Source: Cerasicoccus sp. TK19100 (GTDB lineage Bacteria; Verrucomicrobiota; Verrucomicrobiia; Opitutales; Cerasicoccaceae). From it: DNA of 64,000 nucleotides. This document shows, piece after piece, positions 8,311 to 17,742 of this stretch. Position numbers and translations under genes: made by a program. Location: contig NZ_JAPWDU010000001.1 of assembly GCF_027257155.1 (NCBI RefSeq), positions 62,001 to 126,000 of the forward strand, read 5' to 3'. The stretch's first letter is position 1. Each line of letters starts with the position of its first letter. The notes under the pieces were generated by a model, which was given only the letters and a program-made list of their open reading frames with translations, made no database searches and was not told the origin of the DNA.

Positions 8311-8348
8311 AAAAACCGCCGACCCAGTTTGGATCGGCGGTTCATCTT
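8311..8348 (-). terminator. Terminator of class I aldolase gene
   Basis: Hairpin AACCGCCGA(C/T)CC...GGATCGGCGGTT (about 8314-8342), with an A-run at 8310-8315 that becomes a U-run on the minus strand. It lies 30 bases beyond the aldolase stop codon. Confidence 0.8.
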
Positions 8349-8374
8349 TGATTACTACGAAGAATTTTGCGGTT

Positions 8375-9442
8375 TTAGGCCACCGTTACCTCTTTACACA
8401 GGTAGACGTCCTGAATCGCGTTCAGCAGTTTTACGCCTTCGGCCATGGGGCGCTGGAAGGCCTTGCGTCCCGAAATGAGGCCCGCGCCGCCCGCGCGTTT
8501 GTTAACCACGGCGGTCTTCACGGCATCGCCAAAGTCATTTGAGCCAGATGCACCACCGGAGTTGATCAGTGGCTGGCGGCCCATGTAGCAATTGGCGATT
8601 TGATAGCGGGTCAGGTCGATCGGGTGGTCAGTGGTCAGCTCGGTATAGATGCGCTCGTCGAGCTTACCGTAGCTGCTGTTGCCGGTATTGAGCGCCTTGT
8701 AGCCGCCATTGTTTTCCGGGAGCTTCTGCTTGATAATGTCCGCCTCGATCGTGACGCCCAGGTGGTTGGCCTGTCCGGTCAGGTCGGCTGAGACGTGGTA
8801 GTCGACCCCATCCTTTTTAAAGGCTGGGTTGCGCAGGTAGCACCAGAGGATGGTGGCCATACCGAGCTCGTGCGCGCGGTGGAAGGCTTCGGAGACTTCG
8901 ATGATCTGGCGGTTGGACTCCTCGGAGCCGAAGTAAATCGTGGCACCCACGGCGACCGCGCCCATGTCGAAGGCTTGGTCGACCGTGCCGAACATAATCT
9001 GGTCGGCCTGGTTTGGGTAGGAGAGCAGCTGGTTGTGGTTGATTTTGACGATAAAGGGAATCTTGTGGGCGTATTTACGCGCCACTGAGCCGAGCACGCC
9101 ATAGGTGGAGGCGACGGCGTTGCAACCGCCTTCGATGGCCAGCTTGACGATGTTTTCGCTGTCGAAGTAGTCCGGGTTTTTGGCAAATGAAGCGCCGCCG
9201 CTGTGCTCGATGCCCTGATCGACGGGCAGAATGCTCAGGTAGCCCGTGCCCGCCAAACGACCGGTGTGCAGGAGCCAGTTGAGGTTGTTCAGCACGCGCT
9301 GATTGCGGTCGGAGGAGGCGAAAATACGGTCAACAAAATCGCCACCGGGCAGGTGAAGGCGGTCCTTGGAGATCGTTTTGCATTCGTGGTTGAGCAGCGA
9401 GTCGGCGTCGTCGCCTAGGTATTCTTGGATCTGGTCGATCAT
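8375..9442 (-). CDS. fbaB: Class I fructose-bisphosphate aldolase (FbaB/DhnA type)
   Basis: Schiff-base-forming aldolase cleaving fructose-1,6-bisphosphate to DHAP and glyceraldehyde-3-phosphate. Family marks: [12 protein letters not shown] near the N-terminal third, [29 protein letters not shown], and late blocks [17 protein letters not shown] and [12 protein letters not shown]. About 355 residues from ATG at 9442, which gives [10 protein letters not shown]; the frame runs up to 9487 without homology. It is divergent from a class II aldolase gene (start 9706), so both non-homologous aldolase classes share one 263-base intergenic region. The opposite orientation suggests separate control. Family assignment is strong; the exact Schiff-base Lys is not assigned here. 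Confidence 0.9.
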   Translation of the reverse strand: MIDQIQEYLGDDADSLLNHECKTISKDRLHLPGGDFVDRIFASSDRNQRVLNNLNWLLHTGRLAGTGYLSILPVDQGIEHSGGASFAKNPDYFDSENIVKLAIEGGCNAVASTYGVLGSVARKYAHKIPFIVKINHNQLLSYPNQADQIMFGTVDQAFDMGAVAVGATIYFGSEESNRQIIEVSEAFHRAHELGMATILWCYLRNPAFKKDGVDYHVSADLTGQANHLGVTIEADIIKQKLPENNGGYKALNTGNSSYGKLDERIYTELTTDHPIDLTRYQIANCYMGRQPLINSGGASGSNDFGDAVKTAVVNKRAGGAGLISGRKAFQRPMAEGVKLLNAIQDVYLCKEVTVA

Positions 9443-9705
9443 GGTAGGTGCGGTTGGTGGTTTGCGAAATGAGGGTAATCTCACCACTATTTAATACGGG
9501 CCGCGCCGGTCGCACAAGAAAGGAATCGGGGCAGGGGAGGCAAATGGCGTGTTTTCTGGTGACGATTGGGTGGCGATTAGCGGCGGCATTGCTGAATAAG
9601 GCTCCGCTAATATAACAATGTTAGGACCTTATTGGTATTGATTCCCCCTTGGCACGCTTTACGCTGCCCAGCTTCTTTCAGCAAAAACCTAAACCAAAAG
9701 CACTC

Positions 9706-10737
9706 ATGCCAGTTGCAACACCGAAGCAGTACGAAGCGATGATCGACGCCGCCCAGAAAGGCAATTACGCCTACCCGGCCGTCAATGTTACTTCGATCAC
9801 GACCATCAACGCGGCGCTCAAGGCCTTTGCCGACGCCAAGTCCGACGGCATCATCCAGGTTTCCACCGGCGGCGGCCAGTTCGCGTCCGGTCTGAGCGTA
9901 GCAGACGCCGCCTTTGGCGCGATCATCCTCGCCGAAGCCACCCACCGCCTTGCCGAGAAGTATGACGTGCTCGTTGGCCTGCACACCGACCACTGCCACC
10001 CGGAAAAGGTTGATAGCTTCCTGAAGCCGCTGCTTGAAGCCTCCCGCCAGCGCAAGGCAGAGGGCAAGGGCCCGCTGTTTAACTCCCACATGTTCGACGG
10101 TTCCGTCGTATCGTTGGCTGAGAACCTGGAAATCTCCAAGAAGCTCCTCAAGGAATGCGCCGAGCTGGACATCATCCTCGAAGTTGAAGCCGGCTGCGTC
10201 GGTGGCGAAGAAGACGGCCACGACACCTCTGGTCTGCCCGCTGACAAGCTCTACACGACCCCTGAAGACATGGTGGAAGTTTACGAGGCGCTCAACCCGA
10301 TTGGCCGCTTCATTTTCGCCGCGACCTTTGGCAACGTCCACGGCGCTTACAAGCCCGGTGCCGTTAAGCTGAAGCCGACCATCCTCCGTGATGGCCAGAA
10401 GGCAGTCGTCGAAAAGCATGGTGAAGGCGCATTCATGGACCTCGTTTTCCATGGCGGTTCCGGCTCCGACCTCAGCGACATCCGCGAGACGCTCGAATAC
10501 GGCGTGATCAAGATGAACATCGACACCGACACGCAGTATGCCTTCACCCGCCCGATTGTGAACCACATCTGCACCAACATCGAAGGCGTGCTCAAGATCG
10601 ACGGCGAAGTGGGCAACAAGAAGACCTACGACCCGCGCAGCTACCTGAAAAAGGCGGAAAAGAGCATGGCCGAGCGCATGCAGCAGTGCTGCGACGACCT
10701 CTGCTCCACCGGCAAGACCATCTTCGGCACCGTCTAA
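9706..10737 (+). CDS. fbaA: Class II fructose-bisphosphate aldolase (FbaA)
   Basis: Zinc-dependent aldolase of glycolysis/gluconeogenesis, 343 residues, the length of the FbaA subgroup. Visible: LHTDHCHPEKV carrying catalytic Asp and a zinc His; FNSHMFDGSVV; the second zinc region ILEVEAGCVGGEEDGHD with E and H residues; FGNVHGAYKPG; DLVFHGGSGS and KMNIDTDTQYAF for phosphate and substrate binding. ATG at 9706 is preferred (MPVATPKQYEAM). An in-frame TTG at 9649 would add 19 Lys/Gln-rich residues. Followed by a GC-rich terminator. The adjacent divergent class I enzyme makes this an isozyme pair. Confidence 0.95.
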   Translation: MPVATPKQYEAMIDAAQKGNYAYPAVNVTSITTINAALKAFADAKSDGIIQVSTGGGQFASGLSVADAAFGAIILAEATHRLAEKYDVLVGLHTDHCHPEKVDSFLKPLLEASRQRKAEGKGPLFNSHMFDGSVVSLAENLEISKKLLKECAELDIILEVEAGCVGGEEDGHDTSGLPADKLYTTPEDMVEVYEALNPIGRFIFAATFGNVHGAYKPGAVKLKPTILRDGQKAVVEKHGEGAFMDLVFHGGSGSDLSDIRETLEYGVIKMNIDTDTQYAFTRPIVNHICTNIEGVLKIDGEVGNKKTYDPRSYLKKAEKSMAERMQQCCDDLCSTGKTIFGTV

Positions 10738-10758
10738 TCAGGCTGCCAGATTTTCCCC

Positions 10759-10793
10759 AAGCCGGGTCCGTTCGCGGGCTCGGCTTTTGTTTT
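10759..10793 (+). terminator. Terminator of fbaA
   Basis: Stem GCCGGGTCCG / CGGGCTCGGC with a TTCG loop (10761-10784), followed by TTTTGTTTT. It ends just before the stop codon of the convergent methyltransferase gene. Confidence 0.85.
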
Positions 10794-10798
10794 GGCTG

Positions 10799-11734
10799 CT
10801 ATTTGAGGTGTGGGTTTCTGGGGAGGTCTTTTAAGACCCACTCTGTCTTTGATAAGTATTCTCGGGTTTGAGCATCAGGACTTTGCTTGAATATTATCGC
10901 CATTAGCATGCTCGTAGTTCCATACCCAGCAGCGACTTTTTCATCGGCATCTTTTATCCGCTCTTTCATTTCGCGGAATAATTCAGAGGAGTCGTCCTTT
11001 GGTTCAGATCCCAGGATAGGATCGTAATAATCATTGAGTCCCTTAAAGGCTACAGCAGGTAAGTTTAGGCCGAGGGCAATTTTTTCAATCTCACGAGATG
11101 AAATAGTGAAGATATAATTGCCTACTTCTTCGTAACTAGCCTCATCACCAAAGTTATAACGTTGCGAAAGTGGGATTTCCTTTTCTGGCAGATTAAGGCG
11201 TGCGCGAATCCATTTGATGAAATCTTTCATGAGTCCCTTCGGACCCCTGGGGTGATATTTGGAGCCATCAATCATGTAGTCTCGAGGTTCCACTAAGATG
11301 ACTGCTCTACGGGCCACTCGAAGCATCTCATAAAGAGCAATCGTCGGGCGGGGAAAGTGGTGATAGCTTTCCTTGCAGTATGCTACATCGAATGATTCAT
11401 CTTCGAATGATAAATTTTCGGCATTTTCACATGAATATTCCTCAATGAGACCTTCTGCCTTAGCTTTAATTAGCAGTGAATCTGCAATGTCAGTGGGAAG
11501 CACGCTATTGATTCCGCGTTTCTTAATGTTGACTGAATCCAAGCCCAATCTGCCATCGCCGACAGTGACCCAAGTCCAATCTGGATGATGGCTAAATGCA
11601 TTTACTAGCTCATATTTTCGTTCGTAGCGCCAGTGGTCAGCTGTGTCTGTTCTTAGCCAGCCATCGAGATTTTCCGATGCACTTTGATTGTAGTGATTGC
11701 CATGTTTGTCATACGATTTTTTCAATACCGACAT
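10799..11734 (-). CDS. Class I SAM-dependent methyltransferase
   Basis: 311-residue soluble protein with a Methyltransf_11-like core. TWVTVGDGRLGLDSVNIKKR is a degenerate SAM-binding motif I; VLPTDIADSLL is motif II with its acidic residue; ENLSFEDESFDVAYCKESYH and EMLRVARRAVILVEPRDYM are the later core strands. The C-terminal ~120 residues are an extra helical region with no recognised domain. AT content and codon choice (many AAT, AAA and TTT codons) differ from flanking genes, suggesting acquisition. Substrate unknown; a small molecule or sugar precursor is possible. ATG at 11734 is a clear start. Confidence 0.75.
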   Translation of the reverse strand: MSVLKKSYDKHGNHYNQSASENLDGWLRTDTADHWRYERKYELVNAFSHHPDWTWVTVGDGRLGLDSVNIKKRGINSVLPTDIADSLLIKAKAEGLIEEYSCENAENLSFEDESFDVAYCKESYHHFPRPTIALYEMLRVARRAVILVEPRDYMIDGSKYHPRGPKGLMKDFIKWIRARLNLPEKEIPLSQRYNFGDEASYEEVGNYIFTISSREIEKIALGLNLPAVAFKGLNDYYDPILGSEPKDDSSELFREMKERIKDADEKVAAGYGTTSMLMAIIFKQSPDAQTREYLSKTEWVLKDLPRNPHLK

Positions 11735-11854
11735 GGAATAACAGATTAATGATACGTTTAGTGGAAGTCACTAACATTTGGTGATGGATCAATCGGGGTT
11801 CGCGGTTACAATAGCGTTTGCAATGTCTGCGCTATCCGCCATTTGCTAAATACC

Positions 11855-12709
11855 GTGATCAAGACCATCCAGCCACGCTTACTCTCTTTTGACATTGAAT
11901 GGACGCCCGATCCGATGGCGGCTGAGGCGCTTTACGGCGTGGAGTATAACCCGCCCTACAGTATTCCTGACGCCTACCGCCGTATGTGGAAAGAGGCGGG
12001 GGCTACGGAGGAGTATCCGCGGCCGTGGGTGAAGACCATGCTTTGTCGCATCGTCACCATTGCCGGTATTTTTCGCGAGGTGGACAAAGACGGCAAAGTC
12101 TCGCTCAAGCTGGTGTCGCTGCCGAGCGATCCGTTCGACCCCGAGAAGTGCAAGGAGCGCGTGCTGCTGGAGGCGTTCATTAAAGGCATTGGCCGGAGCA
12201 AGCCGCAGTTGGTCGGCTTCAACTCGGGCAACGCCGACGTGCCGATCTTGGCGCAGCGCGCTGTGGTCAACGGACTGCCAGGCTTTGGCTTTGGAGAGCG
12301 CCCAGATAAGCCCTGGGAGGGGGCCGACTATTTTTCCACCGCCAGTGATTACCACGTAGACCTGCAATTCGCGCTCGCTCGCGGCCAGAATACGCCACGA
12401 CTGCACGAGGCAGCGACGATCTGCGGTATTCCGGGCAAGGTGGATGTCTCCGGGGACAACGTCTGGGCGCTAATCGAGCTGGGCAAGGTCAAGCAGGTCG
12501 TCGACTACAATGAGTTCGACGCCTTCACGACGCATTTGCTCTGGGCGCGCATGGCCCACTTTAGCGGTTTATTGAACACTCAGGAATACGAGGCGGAACA
12601 ACGGCTAATCCGCGAGCTGCTCGAAAGCGAAATCGCCGCCGGTCGCGACCACCTACAGCGCTACATCGCCGAGTGGGACCGCCTGCAGGCAATTACTGCG
12701 AAGTATTGA
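11855..12709 (+). CDS. PolB-like predicted 3'-5' exonuclease
   Basis: DEDD-type nuclease of the PolB-like exonuclease family (DnaQ fold). Exo I is LLSFDIEWTPD (Asp/Glu pair), Exo II is LVGFNSGNADVPIL (Asp), and Exo III is VVDYNEFDAFTTHLLWARM (Tyr/Asp). The linker GFGERPDKPWEGADYF is also family-like. GTG at 11855 is a few residues before the first strand; a TTG at 11843 is an alternative. Its last 17 bases overlap the convergent large secreted-protein gene. Likely a DNA repair or RNA-processing nuclease; the substrate cannot be told. Confidence 0.8.
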   Translation: MIKTIQPRLLSFDIEWTPDPMAAEALYGVEYNPPYSIPDAYRRMWKEAGATEEYPRPWVKTMLCRIVTIAGIFREVDKDGKVSLKLVSLPSDPFDPEKCKERVLLEAFIKGIGRSKPQLVGFNSGNADVPILAQRAVVNGLPGFGFGERPDKPWEGADYFSTASDYHVDLQFALARGQNTPRLHEAATICGIPGKVDVSGDNVWALIELGKVKQVVDYNEFDAFTTHLLWARMAHFSGLLNTQEYEAEQRLIRELLESEIAAGRDHLQRYIAEWDRLQAITAKY

Positions 12710-15239
12710 AGAGTCGCGGGGCGTCGCTTTGTGGCGCGCCGTGGAGGCGCGCGAAACGTCTGTTGGAATCACTCTCCAAATAGATTAACAAGCTGCCATC
12801 GGGGCGTAGTTGGTAGGTTAGGCGGTCCAGCGGGGCTGGTGTCCAAGTGTTGAGATCAGAGGATTCACTAAGCCAGAACTCGAGCGCGAAAGTGCCGTCG
12901 AACTGCGTCGTCTGCGGCTCCATGAAGCCGCGGATTTCAATTAATTCGCTGATGGGGGTGAGTCCGAGCTCGGGCGCATACTGGTTAACCAGAGCCAGTA
13001 AGTCGCTATTATCCTCGTTGGGATCGAGATATTTCGACAGCGCGATTTCGTGGTCGTCACGGATTTTATCGCTGTCGGAGTCGGGGTCGTCGATTTTGGT
13101 GCCGTAGATGATCAGCTCTTCGTAGTTGGTGAGGGTGTCGCCGTCGAAGTCGCGCGTATCTGGTGCGAAGATCGCCTGCACTGTTTCAGCTCCTTCAGGT
13201 TGGAAGGTGTATGGGTTGGCTTTTCCGGCAAATTTTCCCACCCAGTCCACGAACACATAGCCGAGGTTTGGCGTTGCCTGAATGGTAGCAAGCTCGCCGT
13301 CATCATACTCTCCAGCACCAGAGATTGATCCGTGCTCATGGAGTCCAACGTCGACCGAATTGGGTAACTCGAATGCCTGGAAGAACACGGCCTGATACGC
13401 TAGATTGGGCTCGTTGACTCTCACTGAAATGGTGGGTGATGCGGAATGAGTGACTCCATTTTTGCGCCAATATAGGAATGAAAAGCCGGTCTGAGGAATC
13501 GCCGTCAGGCTAAGGTTGCTATTATATTCCACTGGGTTCGGAAGGGTGCGCGCGTAGCTTCCACCGGGCGTGGCGCTGACATCTACATCGGCACCAAAGA
13601 CCGGAGTTGAGACGATATTAGCGGTAACTTGAATGTGGGTGCTTGATGGCTCGCCGGCCAGTGATCCCGTCCAGCGGACAAATTTCCAACCGCTGGAGGG
13701 GGTTGCGGTGATCTGAACAGTATCATTCTCCAAATAGGTCGATTTATTCGGAGATTTAATCGCGGAGCCTACGGATCCGTTGCCTAAAGAAATGGTGTAG
13801 GCGGGCACAATTTCGAGCTGTACAGGTTCGGCATCTAGATAGTTGGCAAAATCCTGGGTGTAGGTGCGTGCCCGAATCAATGCGCTTGAATTGAGTGAAA
13901 ACTGAGTGGCGTAGACGTTTTTAGTGGGATTGGGGGAGGTGCCATCGAGCGTATAGAAAATCAAGCCATTGGGGATGGTCGTTGACATGGATATCGTGGC
14001 GGGCGCTGCGGAGCGGTATGTGGTTAACCCATTTACGCGGATAACTGGCGCACCTATACCCGTCACCGTAAAGAAACGCCGGGCACTGGTATCTCCAATG
14101 AATACCTCAATTTCGTACTGACCAGCATCGGCGCTGCTGAAAGAAGGGTCGATGTATTCAAGCGTATTGGCACCTTCGATAATTTCACCTTCGTGCCTCC
14201 AGATGGCTCGATCATATTGCTCCGCCAGTGCGTAGAGGCGAAAGCTTTCTCCTATCTCAACTTCCAGATGAGAGAAGGGGGTGTCAACGACGACAGGTCC
14301 GCTATTCGAAATGACGGCGGCATGCGACACGCCGAGATCCATATCGATAATCGGCAATTGAAAACTGGGTGTATCCGAGAGCGTCAGATTGTTCCAGACG
14401 ACCACTTGATTATCCTCTTGGGCATACATGGATGAAAATAAATTGGCGGCAATTTTTACAGCGGATGTGCTCGGTGGGATATTCAGGGAGCCGTTTACAT
14501 CGTTACCCCAACTGCGGATTTCACCATTTCCCAGAAGGGCGATGGTATGTGATAAACCGGCGGCCAGGTCCACCACGTCGGTCAAATTGGCGGGGACATT
14601 TGTTTGGCCGTAGGTGTTGATGCCCCAAGCGACCACTTGACCTTCCGAAGTTAAGCCAACGACGAAGCCAAGGCCTGCGGTTACACGTCGATATTTTAGG
14701 GCTTGATGGTCGCTAGTCGGTGCTGGGTAATCGGGGCCCCAGCCGACAAGGGTTCCGTCTTCTTTGAGTGCCATGGCATAATTGACACCCGCGAATATCT
14801 GGCGATAGCCAGTATCGGTGGGTGTACTGCTAATGACGCTCCCATTAGTGCCCCATGCATGGATGCGCCCTTGGGTATCTAGTGCCAAGCGGAAATTTAC
14901 CCCGGCCTCCACCGCAACAATATCGCTGAGAAAGTCCGTATTTTCGATCGTGCCGTTTGCGCTAAATGAAGCGACTTGCCCGTTGATACCAAGGACTACG
15001 AATTGTCCGTTTTCCGTAGCAACATCCACCGCACTGGCGTGATATCCGGCGGGGATTGCAGGCCAAATGGTTACTTGGCCAGATGGTGGGAAATCTGCAT
15101 CGTCGTTCGGGTTGGTCCCACGATAAATTTCGATTGCGTCGGTGAAGCCGTCGTCGTCGGAGTCTGCAGCGTGCAAGTTGGACAACGCTGTTAGGGCGCA
15201 GAGGCAGAGGGTGGAAAATTTGAATAAAGTCTTTAGCAC
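12693..15239 (-). CDS. Large secreted RCC1-like / InlB-repeat protein
   Basis: 848 residues, exported: signal peptide LFKFSTLCLCALTALSNLHA. Order of parts: an Asp-rich calcium-type segment (DSDDDGFTDAIEIYRGTNPN); RCC1-type beta-propeller repeats at roughly 55-330 (NGQVASFSANG, IHAWGTNG, VGWGPDYP, VVAWGINTYGQ, IRSWGNDVNGS); an Ig-like stretch; a chitobiase-type C-terminal domain (FYTLDGTSPNPTKN); several InlB/bactofilin-like repeats (ITATPSSGWKFVRWTGSLAG, IQATPNLGYVFVDWVGKF); a second thrombospondin-3-like Asp-rich run (DFDGDTLTNYEELIIYGT); and a C-terminal strand domain. Probably cell-surface or extracellular; no catalytic motif seen. Such domain mosaics are common in Verrucomicrobiota. Confidence 0.8.
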   Translation of the reverse strand: MLKTLFKFSTLCLCALTALSNLHAADSDDDGFTDAIEIYRGTNPNDDADFPPSGQVTIWPAIPAGYHASAVDVATENGQFVVLGINGQVASFSANGTIENTDFLSDIVAVEAGVNFRLALDTQGRIHAWGTNGSVISSTPTDTGYRQIFAGVNYAMALKEDGTLVGWGPDYPAPTSDHQALKYRRVTAGLGFVVGLTSEGQVVAWGINTYGQTNVPANLTDVVDLAAGLSHTIALLGNGEIRSWGNDVNGSLNIPPSTSAVKIAANLFSSMYAQEDNQVVVWNNLTLSDTPSFQLPIIDMDLGVSHAAVISNSGPVVVDTPFSHLEVEIGESFRLYALAEQYDRAIWRHEGEIIEGANTLEYIDPSFSSADAGQYEIEVFIGDTSARRFFTVTGIGAPVIRVNGLTTYRSAAPATISMSTTIPNGLIFYTLDGTSPNPTKNVYATQFSLNSSALIRARTYTQDFANYLDAEPVQLEIVPAYTISLGNGSVGSAIKSPNKSTYLENDTVQITATPSSGWKFVRWTGSLAGEPSSTHIQVTANIVSTPVFGADVDVSATPGGSYARTLPNPVEYNSNLSLTAIPQTGFSFLYWRKNGVTHSASPTISVRVNEPNLAYQAVFFQAFELPNSVDVGLHEHGSISGAGEYDDGELATIQATPNLGYVFVDWVGKFAGKANPYTFQPEGAETVQAIFAPDTRDFDGDTLTNYEELIIYGTKIDDPDSDSDKIRDDHEIALSKYLDPNEDNSDLLALVNQYAPELGLTPISELIEIRGFMEPQTTQFDGTFALEFWLSESSDLNTWTPAPLDRLTYQLRPDGSLLIYLESDSNRRFARLHGAPQSDAPRLFNTSQ

Positions 15240-15324
15240 CAGATCAAATTAGATTGTCCGGTGCGCTCGTAAAGAGATTGATTGTTACGTTTTAGGGGCA
15301 ATTGACATATTTGACGTGGGCTAG

Positions 15325-16074
15325 TTATCCACGCTTTTCCTTAAGCAGGTTGGCCAGCTCATTCATGACACTAGTTGGGCCGACGTAGGTATCGCCCTCG
15401 TAGCTGTGCTTGATGACTTTGCCGTTGCGGTCGACGAGGACCAGGCAAGGAATACCGCGTGCGCTAAATTGTGTGAGTTCCTTGGAGCGCTTCTTTTTGT
15501 CAAATTCGAGGGCGGGCCAGGGCATGGAATACTCCGTCATGTAGTTTTCCATGCTTTCTTCGTCGCGATCACTGCTGACGAAGATGATCTCGAAATTGTC
15601 GTCGGCTGAGTCATTATAGAAGTCGACGAGCTTTGGGGTAAATTTCTTGCAGGGCGGGCACCAGTGGGCGGAGTAATAAATCGCGTAGTAAGGCTTGGGC
15701 TGAAATTCGTCCGGAGCATGACGGCCAACGCGGTTACCCGTAGCGATAACGAGGTCTTTGGAAATAGCTTCTTCAAACGCGGTTAAGGTCATTGCGGGTT
15801 CGCTGCTGGTGGTGGGGGATGCGCTCGGGTCGACTCCACCATTGGCTTCGATTTTGGCGATATAGGCCTGATCTTCCTGGCTCAAGCGGCTGAGTGGGAC
15901 CTGGTAGCGCATGCCGTCGCCCTTGGTGAAAACGACCATTTTTACGCCGTCGCGCTCGTAGGACTCGACATAGTCTGCGGACATTTCGCGGCCGTCCTGG
16001 TCTTTCCAAAGGCGTGCTTCGGTGAGGCTGGCGAGCAGGGCTAGCACGGAGAGGATTGGGATAAATCGTTTCAT
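15325..16074 (-). CDS. Exported thioredoxin-like protein with SHD1-type N-terminal domain
   Basis: 249 residues with a signal peptide (FIPILSVLALLASLTEA). Residues ~22-75 are an SLA1-homology-1-like module (LWKDQDGREMSADYV, MRYQVPLSRLSQEDQAYI). A Ser/Thr-rich linker follows, then a nucleoredoxin/tryparedoxin-type thioredoxin domain with redox site AHWCPPCKKFTPKL (CPPC), IIFVSSDRDEESMENYM and RGIPCLVLVDRNGKVI. Likely a periplasmic disulfide reductase or thiol-oxidoreductase. The same N-terminal module heads the C39-like protein at 36789-38195. ATG at 16074 is clear. No partner gene is adjacent. Confidence 0.85.
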   Translation of the reverse strand: MKRFIPILSVLALLASLTEARLWKDQDGREMSADYVESYERDGVKMVVFTKGDGMRYQVPLSRLSQEDQAYIAKIEANGGVDPSASPTTSSEPAMTLTAFEEAISKDLVIATGNRVGRHAPDEFQPKPYYAIYYSAHWCPPCKKFTPKLVDFYNDSADDNFEIIFVSSDRDEESMENYMTEYSMPWPALEFDKKKRSKELTQFSARGIPCLVLVDRNGKVIKHSYEGDTYVGPTSVMNELANLLKEKRG

Positions 16075-16191
16075 GGCGTTGCGGAGAGCTTAAGGTGAAT
16101 GTGATAACATTTAACTGCGTTGGCAACGAATTTCTGTTTGTGGCAGGATCAGAATTTACAGGCGGCAGACATGCGTAGATGATGCAGCCAT

Positions 16192-17103
16192 ATGAGCCGT
16201 GCCGCAGCCTTTGAAGATGCCTTGCAGAGCTTTTTAGCGACGCTGCAATTAGAGCGCGGTTTGGCGGATCATACCCTGATGGGGTATGAGGGCGATTTAC
16301 GGCAGTTTATCGCGTTTCTGGTTGCGCAAAATGTCGCGGATTGGCAGGCGGTTCAAGGTGAGCACCTGTCGGATTGGATTGGCTCTCTGAGTGACGAGGA
16401 ATACGCCGTGTCCAGCCTTGCGCGTAAGCTGACCGCCGTCCGCGGCTTGGCGAAGCACCTGGTTAGCGAGCGCTGGCGGCAGGATGTGTTTTCCGAGCTG
16501 GTGCGTGGTCCGCGGTTGAGCCGCAAGTTGCCCGGTGCGCTGTCGCCAGATGAGGTCGACCGCCTGCTCCGCGCTCCTGATGAAACGACGCCCCAGGGCC
16601 TGCGCGATCGCGCGATGCTGGAGCTGATGTATTCCAGCGGGCTACGTGTCAGCGAGCTGTGTAACGTCTCGCTACAGGCGATTGATCTGGAGTCCGGCTT
16701 GCTCCGGGTGACAGGTAAGGGCTCGAAGGAACGGGTGGTGCCACTGGGTAAACCGGCAATTGAGGCGCTGGAGCGTTACCTGGAGGTTGCCCGCCCAAAG
16801 CTCGTGAAACCACGGACCGGCAGCGAACTTTTCCTGAGCCAGTGGGGCAGGGCGCTTTCGCGGAAAACGTTTTGGGTGATGATTAAAAAGACCGCACTGT
16901 TGGCCGGTATTGAAAAGCCGGTAAAGCCCCACCTGCTGCGGCATTCATTTGCCACGCACTTGCTGGAGGGCGGGGCTGATTTACGCGCGATTCAAGAAAT
17001 GCTGGGACATGCGGATATCGCAACGACCCAGATTTACACTTTCGTTCGCGGTCAATCGCTGACCGCCGCGCATGACAAGCACCACCCGCGCAACCAGACC
17101 TGA
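16192..17103 (+). CDS. xerD: Tyrosine recombinase XerC/XerD
   Basis: Site-specific recombinase of 303 residues, the Xer size, expected to resolve chromosome dimers at dif. N-terminal SAM-like core-binding domain about 5-95. Catalytic set: R152 (SSGLRVSEL), K176 (TGKGSKERV), H247-x-x-R250 (HLLRHSFATHLLEGG), H273 (LGHADI) and nucleophile Y282 (TTQIYT). All six are present, so the protein should be active. Its stop codon abuts that of the convergent MarR gene (TGA/TCA). XerD rather than XerC is inferred from overall pattern only. ATG at 16192 begins MSRAAAFED. Confidence 0.93.
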   Translation: MSRAAAFEDALQSFLATLQLERGLADHTLMGYEGDLRQFIAFLVAQNVADWQAVQGEHLSDWIGSLSDEEYAVSSLARKLTAVRGLAKHLVSERWRQDVFSELVRGPRLSRKLPGALSPDEVDRLLRAPDETTPQGLRDRAMLELMYSSGLRVSELCNVSLQAIDLESGLLRVTGKGSKERVVPLGKPAIEALERYLEVARPKLVKPRTGSELFLSQWGRALSRKTFWVMIKKTALLAGIEKPVKPHLLRHSFATHLLEGGADLRAIQEMLGHADIATTQIYTFVRGQSLTAAHDKHHPRNQT

Positions 17104-17556
17104 TCATTCGCTAGCCAGAGCTTCCGCGCGTCGGCCGACTTTCTTCATCAGGTGGTAGATCTGGAGGCGCTCATCTTTCGACAATTCGCCGAAAATCTCT
17201 TCCAGCGCTCCAGCGTGTTTTTCATAGGCATTGGCAATGTGCGCTCTGCCCTCGGGCGTCAGGTGGACCTCGACTACGCGGCGATCTTTGGGAGAGGGGC
17301 GACGCTCGACGTAGCCCTTTTTCTCCGCCCGGTCGACCGCGGCGGTAATCGAGCCGCTGGTCAGCATGACCCGTCGGCCAATGGTATTCACGGGCTGCGG
17401 GCCTTTATGCAAAAGCACTTCCAGCACGGCAAAGTCACTCAGGCCATCGAAGCCTTGCTCCTTGATGCTCTGCCGGTCTCGTTGCTCGATGGCGCGGTAG
17501 GCCTTCCAGCAAACCAACCACAAGTGCGGGGCTGAGGTATCCGGAGCGTCTGACAT
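17104..17556 (-). CDS. MarR-family transcriptional regulator
   Basis: 150-residue winged-helix regulator. The central core LSDFAVLEVLLHKGPQPVNT, then RVMLTSGSITAAVDRAEKKG (recognition helix) and the wing YVERRPSPKDRRVVEVHLTP, is diagnostic of MarR. Flanking helices form the dimer interface. It points away from the tRNA-Gln gene and is convergent with xerD. Ligand and targets unknown; MarR regulators usually control divergent or own genes in response to phenolic or oxidative signals, but no divergent protein gene is adjacent. Confidence 0.9.
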   Translation of the reverse strand: MSDAPDTSAPHLWLVCWKAYRAIEQRDRQSIKEQGFDGLSDFAVLEVLLHKGPQPVNTIGRRVMLTSGSITAAVDRAEKKGYVERRPSPKDRRVVEVHLTPEGRAHIANAYEKHAGALEEIFGELSKDERLQIYHLMKKVGRRAEALASE

Positions 17557-17668
17557 AGTGTTAACTAACGCCAGAAATCTCTAGATATCAAGATGAATGA
17601 GTACCATTTCGGTGACAGAATTTCGCTTGACGCCGGCGTGCATAGTCGAGATTTTCTCCGGCTTTGCT

Positions 17669-17742
17669 AGGCCCGTGGTGTAATGGTAGCACTAAGGATT
17701 CTGGTTCCTTCTGTCGGGGTTCGAGTCCCTGCGGGCCTGCCA
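17669..17742 (+). tRNA. tRNA-Gln (CTG)
   Basis: Cloverleaf can be drawn: acceptor AGGCCCG / CGGGCCT, D-arm GTGT...GCAC with GGTAG loop, anticodon stem AAGGA / TCCTT with loop TTCTGGT giving anticodon CTG, T-arm with TTCGAGT loop, discriminator G and encoded CCA. The 455 bases after it (17743-18198) hold no protein gene but do contain an orphan terminator. Confidence 0.95.

Noticed and set aside
9607-10566. Long minus-strand open frame (319 aa) over the class II aldolase gene
   Set aside because: It is fully antisense to a strongly conserved gene and has no recognisable domain or start signal; high GC keeps antisense frames open.
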